Assembly (NCBI GenBank): GCA_937998875.1
Contig: CALLBO010000066.1
Coordinates: forward strand, 35,284 to 99,283
From: an uncultured Granulosicoccaceae bacterium
Lineage (GTDB): Bacteria; Pseudomonadota; Gammaproteobacteria; Granulosicoccales; Granulosicoccaceae
Reading direction: 5' to 3'
DNA: 64,000 nucleotides
The position numbers and the translations under genes were made by a program. Shown here one piece after another: positions 36,517 through 46,152 of the stretch; the stretch's first letter is position 1, and each line of letters begins with the position of its first letter. Under the pieces are notes generated by a model. That model saw only the letters and a program-made list of their open reading frames with translations, made no database searches and was not told where the DNA came from.

Positions 36517-37077
36517 ATGGACCGAAAAACAGAACTATTAAATTGCGCAGAAAATGTTGCCAGACGCCGTGGTTACGATGGTTTTAGTTACGCTGATCTG
36601 GCCAGCGAAGTCGGTATTCGCAAAGCCAGTATTCATTATCACTTCCCGTCAAAAGCAGATCTTGCTGTCGCTTTAATTGAGCGCTACGCCGACACATTTT
36701 CAGATGCCTTGGCAGTGATTGATGAAACCTCTGATATCGCATCAGACAGGCTCGCCGCTTATGTGCAGGGATATCGGCGTGCTCTGAGTGGCGGCGCTAA
36801 ACTGTGCTTGTGCGTCGCTTTTTCAATCAGCCGCGACTCGTTATCTGAAGAGGCTTTGGCTGAATTGGAAGCCTTTCACTCAAACAGTATTATCTGGCTT
36901 ACCAAAACTTTTGAGCTCGCAAATAAGGATGGCAGCGTTACCAATACCGGTGACCCGCTGGAAGAGGCAACCACGCTGTTAGCCATCGTTGTGGGCGCGC
37001 AACTAGTGGCACGTGCAGCAAACAAAGTAGGTGATTTTGACCAGGCTACAAAATTGTTTTTATCACGGCTGGCATAA
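36517..37077 (+). CDS. TetR/AcrR-family repressor
   Basis: 186 residues from the ATG at 36517 (a TTG at 36448 in frame would add 23 unlikely residues). The N-terminal helix-turn-helix is typical: RRRGYDGFSYADLASEVGI, then KASIHYHFPSKADLAVAL. The C-terminal domain contains AKLCLCVAFS, the Cys-x-Cys pair seen in TetR members that sense electrophiles. I infer that it represses the divergent glutathione S-transferase operon by binding the palindrome at 36309-36324, and is released by a reactive ligand or Cys modification. The Met start has only a weak ribosome binding site. Confidence 0.88.
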   Translation: MDRKTELLNCAENVARRRGYDGFSYADLASEVGIRKASIHYHFPSKADLAVALIERYADTFSDALAVIDETSDIASDRLAAYVQGYRRALSGGAKLCLCVAFSISRDSLSEEALAELEAFHSNSIIWLTKTFELANKDGSVTNTGDPLEEATTLLAIVVGAQLVARAANKVGDFDQATKLFLSRLA

Positions 37078-37159
37078 CAGTTCTGGCTCAGAATGCGATT
37101 ACCAATGCGTGGAGCACAGACACCCAGATTTTAAAAAGTGAATTTGCTAATGACCTGAA

Positions 37160-38785
37160 CTACGCAGCCTGGCGTGTAGCAAAATTATCCCAACCACATA
37201 ACGCAGGCACCTCCTCCGCCCTGGAGGGCTTGCCGTACATATAGCCTTGCAGATAATCACAGCCGTAGTTCTGTAATGTTGTCGACTGCACATCTTGTTC
37301 CACACCTTCACCGATGGACTCCAGGTCGAATCTGTCGGCAAGCTCTACAATGACTTTGGTCAGGCGACAGACAGACTCATCTGTCGCCATAGTTTGCACA
37401 AATGCTTTGTCGATCTTCAAAAAGTCTGCGGGTATGTGTGGCAGATACGCCAGCGCAGAGTACCCGGTACCAAAATCATCAAGTGCCACCCGAACCCCCA
37501 TGCAACGTAATTCAGAGAGCACACTGACAGCACGATCAAAATCCTGCAGGAGGTCCGACTCAGTCAGCTCTATCACCAAACACCGCCCATCCAGTTCGAG
37601 CTCACGCAATGTCTTCGCCACGAAATCGGTAATACCGTGGTCAAGTAACTGCGACGATGCAAAGTTTACTGTCACAGCTATATCATCCACTAACGGATAC
37701 TGGTCTCGCCAATGTCTAACCTGTTGGCAGGCTTTTACAAGAACTTTACGACCAAAATTAATCGATAATCCCAACCGCTCTATCGTTGGTATAAATTCCG
37801 GGGGCGTGACAACCCCCAGGGTCGGTGATTCCCACCGCGAAAGTGCTTCCAGTAATACTGTGTTTTTGTGGGATGCCGAAACAATCGGTTGATAAACAAG
37901 AAGTACATCATTTTCTGCAACAGCGTCACGGACTTCGCGTTCAAGTGTGCATCTTCGGGTTACTTCCTTGCGAAACTCAAGATCAAATACCTGATAGTCA
38001 ATAGTCGCATCCTCCTTGGCTCGATACATTGCAATGTCAGCGTCGCGCATCAATCGAACAGGATCTACATTGCCGGATGTACTCAATGCAAGGCCAACCG
38101 ACCCTCCACTATGAATGAGTTGTTGTTTTATCCGCAAAGGCCTTTTTAGGCGCGCAGACAGATCGCTCGCAAAGATGTCCGCCTCAGCAGCAGATTCAAC
38201 CACTCTTGCAAACGCAAATTCATCACCGCCCAGACGCGCAACCATATCTGTGCTGAGCTCTATTTCCTTAAGATTCTTAGCCACATTAATCAATAACTGA
38301 TCACCGATATTGTGGCCGAAGGTATCGTTAACCAGTTTAAATCGATCAAGATCAATAACGGCTACCGCCAGCAGTTGGTTCTTGCCAATCGTGCGGGCGA
38401 TTTTTTCAAGAGAACGGCCAAACGAGTAACGATTTAACAAGCCTGTCAATGAATCTGTATTGGCGAGCACTGAAAGCGCATCATTCTTTGAAGACAACTC
38501 AGCATTTAGTCGCTCAATCTGCTGACTTCGCATCAAGGATTCAAGCGCTGCTACTAATTGACTGTTTTTTTGCTCCAACTCTGCATTCAGTTCCGCCATT
38601 TCGGAGGAGGCAGTTCTAAACGCATGATCGTTGAGCAAACGTTGTTCATTAGCTTCGGCGTAAGTCGCACTGACCCGTTGCACGAACTGCTCCATAGGGC
38701 TGTTCGGCTCTACCACAAGACCTGACTTGCGCAACTGCCTTGCGACCAGGCGCTCAGAGCGTTTGTCCATCGCTTCCTTCGACAT
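37160..38785 (-). CDS. Cytoplasmic GGDEF-EAL protein
   Basis: 541 residues without membrane segments. A helical N-terminal region (1-100) with a coiled-coil stretch (EMAELNAELEQKNSQL) precedes GGDEF (about 100-265) with ARLGGDEFAFARV, and EAL (about 280-525) with LLEALSRWE, VIELTESDL, LDDFGTGYSALAYL and ESIGEGVEQD. No RxxD inhibitory site is visible before GGDEF (LSTD instead). It should be a cyclic-di-GMP enzyme, likely a phosphodiesterase. Its ATG follows the stop of the FIST gene with no gap, so the FIST protein is its probable sensory partner. Confidence 0.93.
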   Translation of the reverse strand: MSKEAMDKRSERLVARQLRKSGLVVEPNSPMEQFVQRVSATYAEANEQRLLNDHAFRTASSEMAELNAELEQKNSQLVAALESLMRSQQIERLNAELSSKNDALSVLANTDSLTGLLNRYSFGRSLEKIARTIGKNQLLAVAVIDLDRFKLVNDTFGHNIGDQLLINVAKNLKEIELSTDMVARLGGDEFAFARVVESAAEADIFASDLSARLKRPLRIKQQLIHSGGSVGLALSTSGNVDPVRLMRDADIAMYRAKEDATIDYQVFDLEFRKEVTRRCTLEREVRDAVAENDVLLVYQPIVSASHKNTVLLEALSRWESPTLGVVTPPEFIPTIERLGLSINFGRKVLVKACQQVRHWRDQYPLVDDIAVTVNFASSQLLDHGITDFVAKTLRELELDGRCLVIELTESDLLQDFDRAVSVLSELRCMGVRVALDDFGTGYSALAYLPHIPADFLKIDKAFVQTMATDESVCRLTKVIVELADRFDLESIGEGVEQDVQSTTLQNYGCDYLQGYMYGKPSRAEEVPALCGWDNFATRQAA

Positions 38786-39898
38786 CTATGTCTCGCACAA
38801 GGTAGTTAGCGTCATCGTTTGATTATGCAATTCGCATCGACCACTCAGGCCTGGCGCTAACTCTCCGTAAGAATAAAAACCAATCAGCTTGAACATCGGA
38901 TTGAGAAGCTCAGCAACTGCCTCCACTTCTTCGTCTGCTCTTTGACCAAGCACCAATCGGCGACCCACACAAGACACAGCAACACAGAGCCCGCTCCCGG
39001 ACATCAACGGACGTGCAGACTGCAGATTCGTACCAGCGCGCTCAGCGCCATCGATCAACGCATCAAAGCTTGCACGCATGAGCTGTGCGGTCCACCCTTT
39101 TGGAATATCACCGGCGAATGTCATCGAAGACTTTTCAGCATCAACGCCCAGAATAGTTCGCACAACAGCGGACTCAGGCGGTGCTCCTGGTGGACGTATT
39201 GCGAGCGGAAATAACAACGCAGAGCCCGGTAAGTCATTAGCACGGTCACCAAGATAGCGACTGTATAGCTCAAGCGCAGGCTCACCATCCAGTTCACATA
39301 AAACGTTGGCTTTTGCAGAGGTTATCGTTCTTTCAGGACCAAATATTTCCCAGCCTCCCTCCGAACCGGTAGATACCTCAAGGCGCTCACCATAGAATCC
39401 GACCGCCACAACACGTTTTGTATCTACTCGTCCATCAGCCAGAACTACAGTCTCTTCAAAGTTGCTCTGATCCGCGGCAAGACCACCAAAAATAGTTACG
39501 TCCCCAAGCTCAGAGGCAATGCCCTCTACCAACGCCGAGCCATTGCAATTGATACCATCCGATAGCACGAGTACCGCAACCAGATCAGCTGTATTTAGCT
39601 TATTTCCCAGTGTTCTACCAGCCTCAAGACTATAGCCAGGATCAGGCATGTCAGTGGAGGCAGTACGCACTTTTGAATGCTCAAAATGTAGTGTAGATAT
39701 TAGCGGTTCGTCGTCTTCTATTTCATCATTAAGAAACTGGCCTGCAGTTGAGCAGCCAGTAATCACTGCCTCCGGGAATCGCTTTTCTAAGGCAGGAACG
39801 AACTCCTCTTCAGTGAGTGTTTCGCGTGTAGCGAATGCTAAAACCAGATCAGGCGCTGGTTCAAAAGCCTCGCTTAACTTACCGGTTGCAATTCGCAT
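38786..39898 (-). CDS. FIST-domain sensory protein
   Basis: 370 residues. The FIST N-terminal part has LVLAFATRETLTEEEF, AVITGCSTAGQFLNDEI and NTADLVAVLVLSDG; FIST_C follows with VVRTILGVDAEKSSM, GSGLCVAVSCVGRRLVLGQR and IGFYSYGELAPGL. FIST domains are thought to bind small ligands, possibly amino acids, and feed signal-transduction proteins. Its TAG is followed at once by the ATG of a GGDEF-EAL gene, giving a sensor/effector pair for cyclic-di-GMP. Confidence 0.92.
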   Translation of the reverse strand: MRIATGKLSEAFEPAPDLVLAFATRETLTEEEFVPALEKRFPEAVITGCSTAGQFLNDEIEDDEPLISTLHFEHSKVRTASTDMPDPGYSLEAGRTLGNKLNTADLVAVLVLSDGINCNGSALVEGIASELGDVTIFGGLAADQSNFEETVVLADGRVDTKRVVAVGFYGERLEVSTGSEGGWEIFGPERTITSAKANVLCELDGEPALELYSRYLGDRANDLPGSALLFPLAIRPPGAPPESAVVRTILGVDAEKSSMTFAGDIPKGWTAQLMRASFDALIDGAERAGTNLQSARPLMSGSGLCVAVSCVGRRLVLGQRADEEVEAVAELLNPMFKLIGFYSYGELAPGLSGRCELHNQTMTLTTLCET

Positions 39899-40768
39899 AG
39901 TTGCATAAATTTACGTGGGTACCAAAAGGCTATCGGCGATAACACTCCTGACTGAATTCACTACCGTAGATCAGTTCAATTTATGAATTATTCAACAAGC
40001 GGTGTGTATAGCTCCAACAACCGGAACAAACACAACACTAAGAAAATGCGAGCCATTTCGCAGTGCACCAGTGAATAACCACACCAACGGCCGTTCGGCT
40101 ACGCGCCGGTATCATCAGGATACAAGACCGGCAAAATAGTTTAGTTCTTTCATCGCGGCCTGTGAAAACAAATCTCTGCGCGCGATATGCTCGCCAATTC
40201 ATGAATAGTGCGATCTAGACCTTTTATGACACATACTGAAAACATTTCTCGCGAAGCCTCTTTCCAGAGTAATTTAGTCAACAGGCCAGGCTTGCACAGT
40301 GCGCCGTGGAACAACAGCGACGGCAGACCAATCAGATTGACAAATCATTTAGCTCCGGTGTCAGTGCACACCTGCCAAACGCATTGTTTATTGAGGTTCA
40401 TGTGATATACCACCGGAGATTGACTTTTAGTTCCGGCAAAAATATTTGTGCTATCTTTATATAACATTGTTATTGAATAAGAAGAGGCTTCAGTAGTTAC
40501 TAGTTGGTGTACAGAATTCCGTCACCCAGACGCTAGCCTTTACAGTTCTGTTAATTGCTGTCTGTTTACTTGTTGGTATCAAGTGACCCGACTCTCTAAA
40601 TACAGAACGAAATTCGGAGTCAGGGTCAGGCACGCCAACCCCCTCCAACAGCCCCCTGATTCATCATTCCAGGCTTGGCAGGAATGACTACGGCCTATGG
40701 ATAGTTCCAGAGTAATCGCCAGTGGCTCATTGCGAACTTGATTCAAAAAATCCAAAGCCTGGTGACTT
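39899..40768. other. Intergenic region of 870 bp, no gene seen
   Basis: Between two divergent cyclic-di-GMP genes. Only short open frames without coding character or start signals were seen. It contains the imperfect inverted repeat at 40585-40627. The rest gives no recognisable RNA gene, promoter or transposon. Confidence 0.5.
40585..40627. repeat. Imperfect inverted repeat, possible mobile-element remnant
   Basis: GACCCGACTC at 40585 and GAGTCAGGGTC at 40617 are inverted copies with one base missing, separated by 22 bases. It resembles the ends of small REP/MITE-type hairpins common near Y1 transposases, but no second copy was seen in the window. Confidence 0.4.
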
Positions 40769-43147
40769 ATGCTCAAGCAACCTGATGTAGTAGTTTTGCA
40801 AATTGATTCAATCATTGAGGCGGTCTGCCGGGCCTTAACACCAAAGCAACTGTATCAATCTTTGGTGAATCTATTACCAGAGGTTTTCGATGCTGACACT
40901 GCCAGTATCACGCTTTGCATAGAAGAACGAGAGTCACTACAGATAAGAGTCGTTGACAGTACGACACAATCTTCCAGCACTGCCGAAGGTTACCGGCAGA
41001 TAGAGATTGATCTATCGCGTGATGAATATCTTGCCGCGGTAAGCTCGCCTGCAATATGGCAACCGCAAGACATCAGATCATCTGATCAGATCAGTAAAAC
41101 TCTTGCGTCGGTAGCTGAGCTGGACGACGCCACGGCGATGGTGGCTCCGCTTATGCTTCACGGAGAAATGATCGGTACATTAAACGTTGCGTCGAAATCA
41201 GTGGCCTTTGGTAAGACGGATCTGGATAAACTTAAGCAAGTGTCACGATTTACAAGCGTTGCACTAAAGCGAATGCACCAGACAGATATCCTCGGTACTG
41301 CTAAGCAGCGACGTCATCGCTTGTATACTGAACACCTGGAGCTACTAAATACACTTGGTGAAAAGTTATCACTTGTTTCAACAATAGACGACGCACTGGC
41401 TGATATAACAGAATGCGCAAGGCAGCTGGTGAATGCACTGCGCGTTAGCTATTGCGTTCTAGAACCAGATGGCAAACATGTGCGAGTAACAGCGCTTTCT
41501 GGAAGAACCGAAGACACAGCGGGAGAGCCAATTCCACTCAATGCCGTAGGACTGGCAGACACCCTTATCCACAACAAACAAATGTACGCGACTGATTTAC
41601 GCACCTCTGAATTTTCGTTTCACCAGAAACTTGGGAAAAGTGGTATCGACCACGTATGGTCGTTCCCGATTGTTTGCAATGGCATCACCAAAGGTGCATT
41701 AAACGTAGGTACAGGTGAAATCAACCTTGACGTCAAAGATGCAACATCTGTCCTTGAAACGCTATCCAGGTTTTTAAGCTCCACACTTCAACGTGTCGAA
41801 GCCCAGCTTGAAACAATCACAGCAATGCGCGAGATTGAACAACAGGCAAAAACAGATATGCTAACAGCGCTGCCAAATCGAACTGAGTTTCATCGGCGCT
41901 TAAGAGAATCTTTGCTGGGTGCTGATTCCAGTGACGCACCTATTGGGGTGTTATTTCTGGATCTTGATCTTTTTAAGAACATTAATGACACCTTGGGGCA
42001 TGACGTGGGTGATGAACTACTTTGTCATATATCCAGGAGGCTGGAGAACTTGCTACAAGCCGACGATACAGCTGCCAGGATTGGAGGAGACGAATTTCTC
42101 TTGCTCCTGCCTTCAGTAAAGTCACGTGAAGCACTGCTTGATGTCGGCAGGAGTGTAATAAAGGCCATACGACAACCCTTACAGATTGCTGGAAGAACCC
42201 TGCAAGTTGGCGTAAGTGTAGGGGCAGCTTGTTATCCCGCAGACGGAGACAACGCCGAAGCACTGATCAAACACGCTGACATTGCTATGTACCAGGCAAA
42301 AACACTGGGTCGTAACCAGTGCCAGATTTTCAACGACACGCTGGCAGCGTCCGTTAACCGGCGTGTACGTCTAGAGTCTTATCTTCGTGAAGCCATTCGT
42401 AATGATGAGCTTTCGTTGGTTTTCCAGCCACAATTCGATTTTTCCACCAACCAAACATTTGCGGTTGAAGCGCTACTGCGCTGGGATCATCCAACGGAGG
42501 GCCGTATTCCACCAGATGAATTTATCGGTATTGCAGAGCAATGTGGAATAATTAATCAAATCACTGACTGGGTGCTCCGGCAAAGCCTGCTAGCCGTAAA
42601 AGAATTTCGACAGTCTGAACCAAATCTCAGAATCGCCGTAAACGTTAGCGCATCCGAATTTTCAAGTCACAGCAATCTATTTGAACGAGTCAAGAGTACT
42701 TTAACAGCATCCGGTCTACCACCTGAATCATTGGAACTTGAGATTACCGAAACAGCGCTGCTGATCAACCCGGATCACGCCACAACACTCATAGAACGAT
42801 TTAGTGACGAAGGTATTTATTTGGCAATCGACGATTTCGGCACAGGCTACGCTTCGATGAGCTACCTTATTCAGCTGCCAATAAACACCATAAAAATAGA
42901 TAAGTCCTTTGTTGACGGGCTGGAGTCAGATGTGAGAAAACAATCAGTGGTCGGTGGCATCATTGCTATTGCTGCAGGTATGAATTTGTACATTGTTGGA
43001 GAAGGAGTGGAAACTATTGAGCAATTTAACTGGTTGAATAGCCACGGTTGTCAATCCGCACAAGGGTACTTTCTCAGCGAGCCAGTCACCGCAAGTGAAA
43101 TTCCCCGGAAACTAAAACTCCTCACACACTACGATTTTGCAGCATAG
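40769..43147 (+). CDS. GAF-GAF-GGDEF-EAL protein
   Basis: 792 residues, cytoplasmic. Two GAF domains are suggested at about 20-170 (AMVAPLMLHGEMIGTLNVAS) and 195-350 (VWSFPIVCNGITKGALNVG). GGDEF (about 370-530) has ARIGGDEFLLLL but QADD instead of an RxxD site. EAL (about 545-785) has AVEALLRWDH, LEITETAL, IDDFGTGYASMSYL and IVGEGVETIEQ. It should tune cyclic-di-GMP according to a small ligand or redox signal bound by the GAF domains. Single gene, divergent from the FIST pair across an 870-bp gap. Confidence 0.92.
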   Translation: MLKQPDVVVLQIDSIIEAVCRALTPKQLYQSLVNLLPEVFDADTASITLCIEERESLQIRVVDSTTQSSSTAEGYRQIEIDLSRDEYLAAVSSPAIWQPQDIRSSDQISKTLASVAELDDATAMVAPLMLHGEMIGTLNVASKSVAFGKTDLDKLKQVSRFTSVALKRMHQTDILGTAKQRRHRLYTEHLELLNTLGEKLSLVSTIDDALADITECARQLVNALRVSYCVLEPDGKHVRVTALSGRTEDTAGEPIPLNAVGLADTLIHNKQMYATDLRTSEFSFHQKLGKSGIDHVWSFPIVCNGITKGALNVGTGEINLDVKDATSVLETLSRFLSSTLQRVEAQLETITAMREIEQQAKTDMLTALPNRTEFHRRLRESLLGADSSDAPIGVLFLDLDLFKNINDTLGHDVGDELLCHISRRLENLLQADDTAARIGGDEFLLLLPSVKSREALLDVGRSVIKAIRQPLQIAGRTLQVGVSVGAACYPADGDNAEALIKHADIAMYQAKTLGRNQCQIFNDTLAASVNRRVRLESYLREAIRNDELSLVFQPQFDFSTNQTFAVEALLRWDHPTEGRIPPDEFIGIAEQCGIINQITDWVLRQSLLAVKEFRQSEPNLRIAVNVSASEFSSHSNLFERVKSTLTASGLPPESLELEITETALLINPDHATTLIERFSDEGIYLAIDDFGTGYASMSYLIQLPINTIKIDKSFVDGLESDVRKQSVVGGIIAIAAGMNLYIVGEGVETIEQFNWLNSHGCQSAQGYFLSEPVTASEIPRKLKLLTHYDFAA

Positions 43148-43305
43148 GAAACGCTACTGAAACGGCATCGCATCCACTTGGTCGGTTGCGCAAACTGAGC
43201 AGCCACACTCAGGTCAGGGCCGTCGGATTCCTCACCCTTTGCATAACCGGGGAAATGCCGCTGTCTATTCGTTATCTGCCAAGTCAGTTCGTAAGAGCTG
43301 ACTCG

Positions 43306-43610
43306 TTAAACGGGCTCATCTGGTATTGAGGGATTACAAGTTACGAGCTCTGAAAGTGATACCGAAGCGCGCGGGTAACTCACGACTGTAGTGACGCCGT
43401 TGCTATCTGCTGCCTCGACAAAAACAATAGTGAGAGTGAAGTTAGCATCAACCGTCATCTCAAATAGTTCGCGATCTTCGACGAACCTGTCATCAAAAAA
43501 TCGTATTCATAAAGTTCGTAAAGATTATCGCCTATGGGTATTAGTTGTCGGCCGCTCAAGTCTGGACGCCCGTTGAAGTCAAATTCCTCAAAGCACTCAA
43601 AGTAGCTTCG
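43306..43610 (-). pseudogene. Frameshifted gene remnant, unknown family
   Basis: Two overlapping minus-strand frames read as one protein: YFECFEEFDFNGRPDLSG...NLYELYEYDF continues after a T6 run (43495-43500) in another frame as FDDRFVEDRELFEM, FTLTIVFVEAADSNG, SYPRASVSLSELV and ends ...PDEPV-stop. One missing T in the run explains the shift. The upstream part is lost: the frame stops within the glutaredoxin gene, which overlaps its first codons. It looks like the C-terminal end of a secreted or surface protein (acidic, aromatic-rich). No family recognised. Confidence 0.6.
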
Positions 43611-43845
43611 TCAAAAGACCGGACTTATCCGCTACAAATAGTTCATCACTACCTCCGATATGCACATGACCGAAAAATACTTGTGGCACTGTCAGCCTAC
43701 CCGAGCGTTTTCTCATTTCATTCTGGCCTATGGAGTCTTCGGTGATGTTGATTTCATTAAATTCAATCCCACGTCTTCTCAGGAGATTTACAGCACGGCC
43801 ACTGTAGGGACACCATGGTTTTGTATATACGTCTACTTTAGTCAT
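43597..43845 (-). CDS. Glutaredoxin, GrxC-type, CPYS active site
   Basis: 82 residues, the normal GrxC length. VDVYTKPWCPYSGRAVNLL is the active-site region, with the second Cys replaced by Ser, so it can only act by the monothiol mechanism (glutathionylation/deglutathionylation). GRLTVPQVFFGHVHIGGSDEL carries the cis-Pro TVP and the GG-D glutathione-binding motifs. It is followed by a larger two-domain glutaredoxin-type gene upstream on the same strand (264-bp gap). Confidence 0.9.
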   Translation of the reverse strand: MTKVDVYTKPWCPYSGRAVNLLRRRGIEFNEINITEDSIGQNEMRKRSGRLTVPQVFFGHVHIGGSDELFVADKSGLLTKLL

Positions 43846-44109
43846 TGACTAATCCTTTCCTATATTGCAATACATAGATACTCTCACAGAGCGCGTGTTG
43901 TAAATTAAGACACAGGTCGGCCTGTATCGTTCTGCCCTGTTGCACTGAAAGGGGCAGTTTTTAGAGAATGAACATTGAGCTGTGATAAATATCTTAGATA
44001 TCGCCAGTGACGACTATAGGATTACGCTTTTGGCCGCAGCCATCTATCTAACCTTTTCCTGAAAAATCCCAAGACTCTCTTCGGTAACACGTTTGTCATC
44101 AAATCACCC

Positions 44110-44733
44110 CTAACTGCGCGATGGTGATAAAGAACATTGGCCACGATCGGTATTTGGTTCTACCTTACTGTTAACTATCTTTTCAAGCTCGTCCGCACCA
44201 CCCACATAGGACCCATTTACCCAAATTTGAGGTACCGTAATCGGGGTTTTCGGCCCGACTATGGGCTTCACACGACCAAGCATCTCATACAAGGCCCGTG
44301 GCTCCTTAACCACATCATGGTATTCAGCTGGAATATTAGCATCGGCCAGGTAGCGTTTTGCTCTCACGCAGTGCGGACACGACTCCTTACCAAACAAGAC
44401 GGTACCAGTGCGTTCCGATCGCTCTACATGTGCAGCGATTATCGCTTCTGTCAGAACACCTCTGTTAAGTGCATGCCCCTGACTGACTAGTTTCCCCTCA
44501 ACCAGAACGATGGGAGCATGCCATCCACGACGCGTTAGTGGTTTCCACCAGTTTGAAAGCCAGTCAAGCGTCTCAAGCTCAACAGGTATTCCAGCCAACT
44601 CGTTATCAAAGGTGTCCTGAATGACATCGACGGTAAGCGAGCATTCGCCACAAGGGATCGAAACCTTGAATGGACCCCAACTGCCCGCCCAACGATACAA
44701 AGTTACTTTTACAGGATCACTGGTTGTTGCCAT
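44110..44733 (-). CDS. Two-domain thioredoxin-fold/glutaredoxin protein
   Basis: 207 residues from the ATG at 44733 (GAGAG upstream); the frame opens back to 44802 without a good signal. The N-terminal domain (about 8-95) resembles a thioredoxin fold with SIPCGECSLTVDV as a possible CxxC redox site, and WHAPIVLVEGKLVSQGHAL supplies a glutaredoxin-like second half. The C-terminal domain (about 100-190) is a glutaredoxin with FGKESCPHCVRAKRYL, TVPQIWVNGSYVGGADEL. Two redox centres in one chain suggest transfer of electrons between them. No known named family fits exactly. Confidence 0.75.
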   Translation of the reverse strand: MATTSDPVKVTLYRWAGSWGPFKVSIPCGECSLTVDVIQDTFDNELAGIPVELETLDWLSNWWKPLTRRGWHAPIVLVEGKLVSQGHALNRGVLTEAIIAAHVERSERTGTVLFGKESCPHCVRAKRYLADANIPAEYHDVVKEPRALYEMLGRVKPIVGPKTPITVPQIWVNGSYVGGADELEKIVNSKVEPNTDRGQCSLSPSRS

Positions 44734-45108
44734 GTTTCTCTCGGAAGCAAAAGTGTTTTTCTTCGGCAACTGGACAGGTACAAAGTTCCGATACCTTAAC
44801 AACTATGATCCAATGTTCAGCTCTGCACGCCGCCCGGCGCAGCCCACTTGCCAGGCTTTTTGGCAATTCTCCGTCTACTTCTCAACCAAACTCGCTTTTC
44901 TAACATCTATATAGAGTTCATAAAACAGGATGTAACAAAACTCTCAGCAATTTATAACCCCGAGAACTCCAAGGCTTGCCCCCACTCAAAGCCCTACAAC
45001 ACAATAATGGCCATCTCATAATAACTAACCTAAAGGTGGCAATAGACAGAGGAAAATCCAGTTTAACCGGCGGATTCAATCTACCCGAACTTTAATGTGG
45101 AGAACATC
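44734..45108. other. Intergenic region between divergent genes
   Basis: 375 bp, presumably containing promoters of the two-domain glutaredoxin and the HtrA-like protease genes. No open frame or repeat of note. Confidence 0.45.
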
Positions 45109-46152
45109 GTGCGATTAATAATAGGTTTCGTTTTTATTCTTGTATCCAGTATTGCCAACAGCGCATCGTTTGATGCAGATTTCGCTAAACTTTATGAGAA
45201 GCACTCAAAATCAGTCGTAACAATATACACCACTACTATCTCTACCATAAATGGCTCTTCTCGAGCATCCAGTGGAGTGGGATCGGGCGTCCTGATTGAA
45301 AAAGACCAAATATTGACTGCCGCTCACGTTGTCGATGGAGCACATATCATTCATGTACAATTTAGCGATGGTGAGCGCATCAAAGCAGATGTGGTTGCCT
45401 CACTCGATGCCAGTGACGTAGCACTAATAAAACTTCAACGCAGCCACCCGAAGCCCACAGTAGCCACGCTCGCAAACTCCGATGAAACACCAATTGGAAG
45501 CGAGGTTTTCATTATCGGCTCACCGTTTGGCATTACCCAAACGTTAAGCGTCGGGCACCTGTCTGGCCGGATGGACCGCGGGTTGCTGGTCGGTGGTGCA
45601 CCAATAGAATTTTTACAAACCGATACCGCAATCAACACTGGCAATTCCGGCGGCCCGATGTTCAATACGGCAGGTGAGGTAATTGGCATTGTTAGTTTTA
45701 TTCTGACCAAAAGCGGGGGATTTGATGGCGTGGGTTTCGCCACATCCAGCAACACCGCCAGGCAAGCGTTACTCAGTAGCTCCGGAGTACTGGCCGGATT
45801 TGAAGGCATCATGCTAGATGACTTCACTGCGCGCTTACTAAATTTGCCGGGACCCGGGTTGCTGGTACAACGAGTTGTTGCAGATTCAATTATCGGTCGC
45901 GCTGGGCTACAGGCCGGCGATGTTTCGTCTGAAATTAACGGACAGTCAATGCTGCTAGGCGGAGACTATATTCTGGAAATCAATGGTTTAATCTGCGAAA
46001 CACCACACGACTTTGAAATGATCAGAGCGTCCACGATCGCACTGGATGACAGCACACCGTACGCTATAAAAATATTCAGACAAGGAAAGGTGATTGAACT
46101 TGTCACCGAATCATCGACCGGGCCGACTCTTGGATTGCATATACAGAAGTGA
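45109..46152 (+). CDS. Periplasmic HtrA/DegP-like serine protease with PDZ
   Basis: 347 residues from a GTG at 45109 (GGAG six bases upstream; a GTG at 45097 is the alternative). Signal peptide ends near ANSASF. The trypsin-like domain has LTAAHVVDG (His), DVALIKL (Asp) and TGNSGGPMFN (Ser) in correct order, so it is active. One C-terminal PDZ domain (about 235-340) includes PGLLVQRVVADSIIGRAGLQAGD and DYILEINGLICETPHDF. HtrA proteases clear misfolded envelope proteins. With a single PDZ and a cleavable signal it is closer to DegQ/MucD-like forms than to DegS. Confidence 0.9.
   Translation: MRLIIGFVFILVSSIANSASFDADFAKLYEKHSKSVVTIYTTTISTINGSSRASSGVGSGVLIEKDQILTAAHVVDGAHIIHVQFSDGERIKADVVASLDASDVALIKLQRSHPKPTVATLANSDETPIGSEVFIIGSPFGITQTLSVGHLSGRMDRGLLVGGAPIEFLQTDTAINTGNSGGPMFNTAGEVIGIVSFILTKSGGFDGVGFATSSNTARQALLSSSGVLAGFEGIMLDDFTARLLNLPGPGLLVQRVVADSIIGRAGLQAGDVSSEINGQSMLLGGDYILEINGLICETPHDFEMIRASTIALDDSTPYAIKIFRQGKVIELVTESSTGPTLGLHIQK

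Noticed and set aside
40579..40815. 78-codon minus-strand frame before the GAF-GGDEF-EAL gene
   Set aside because: It overlaps the inverted repeat and the start of the real gene and shows no protein pattern.
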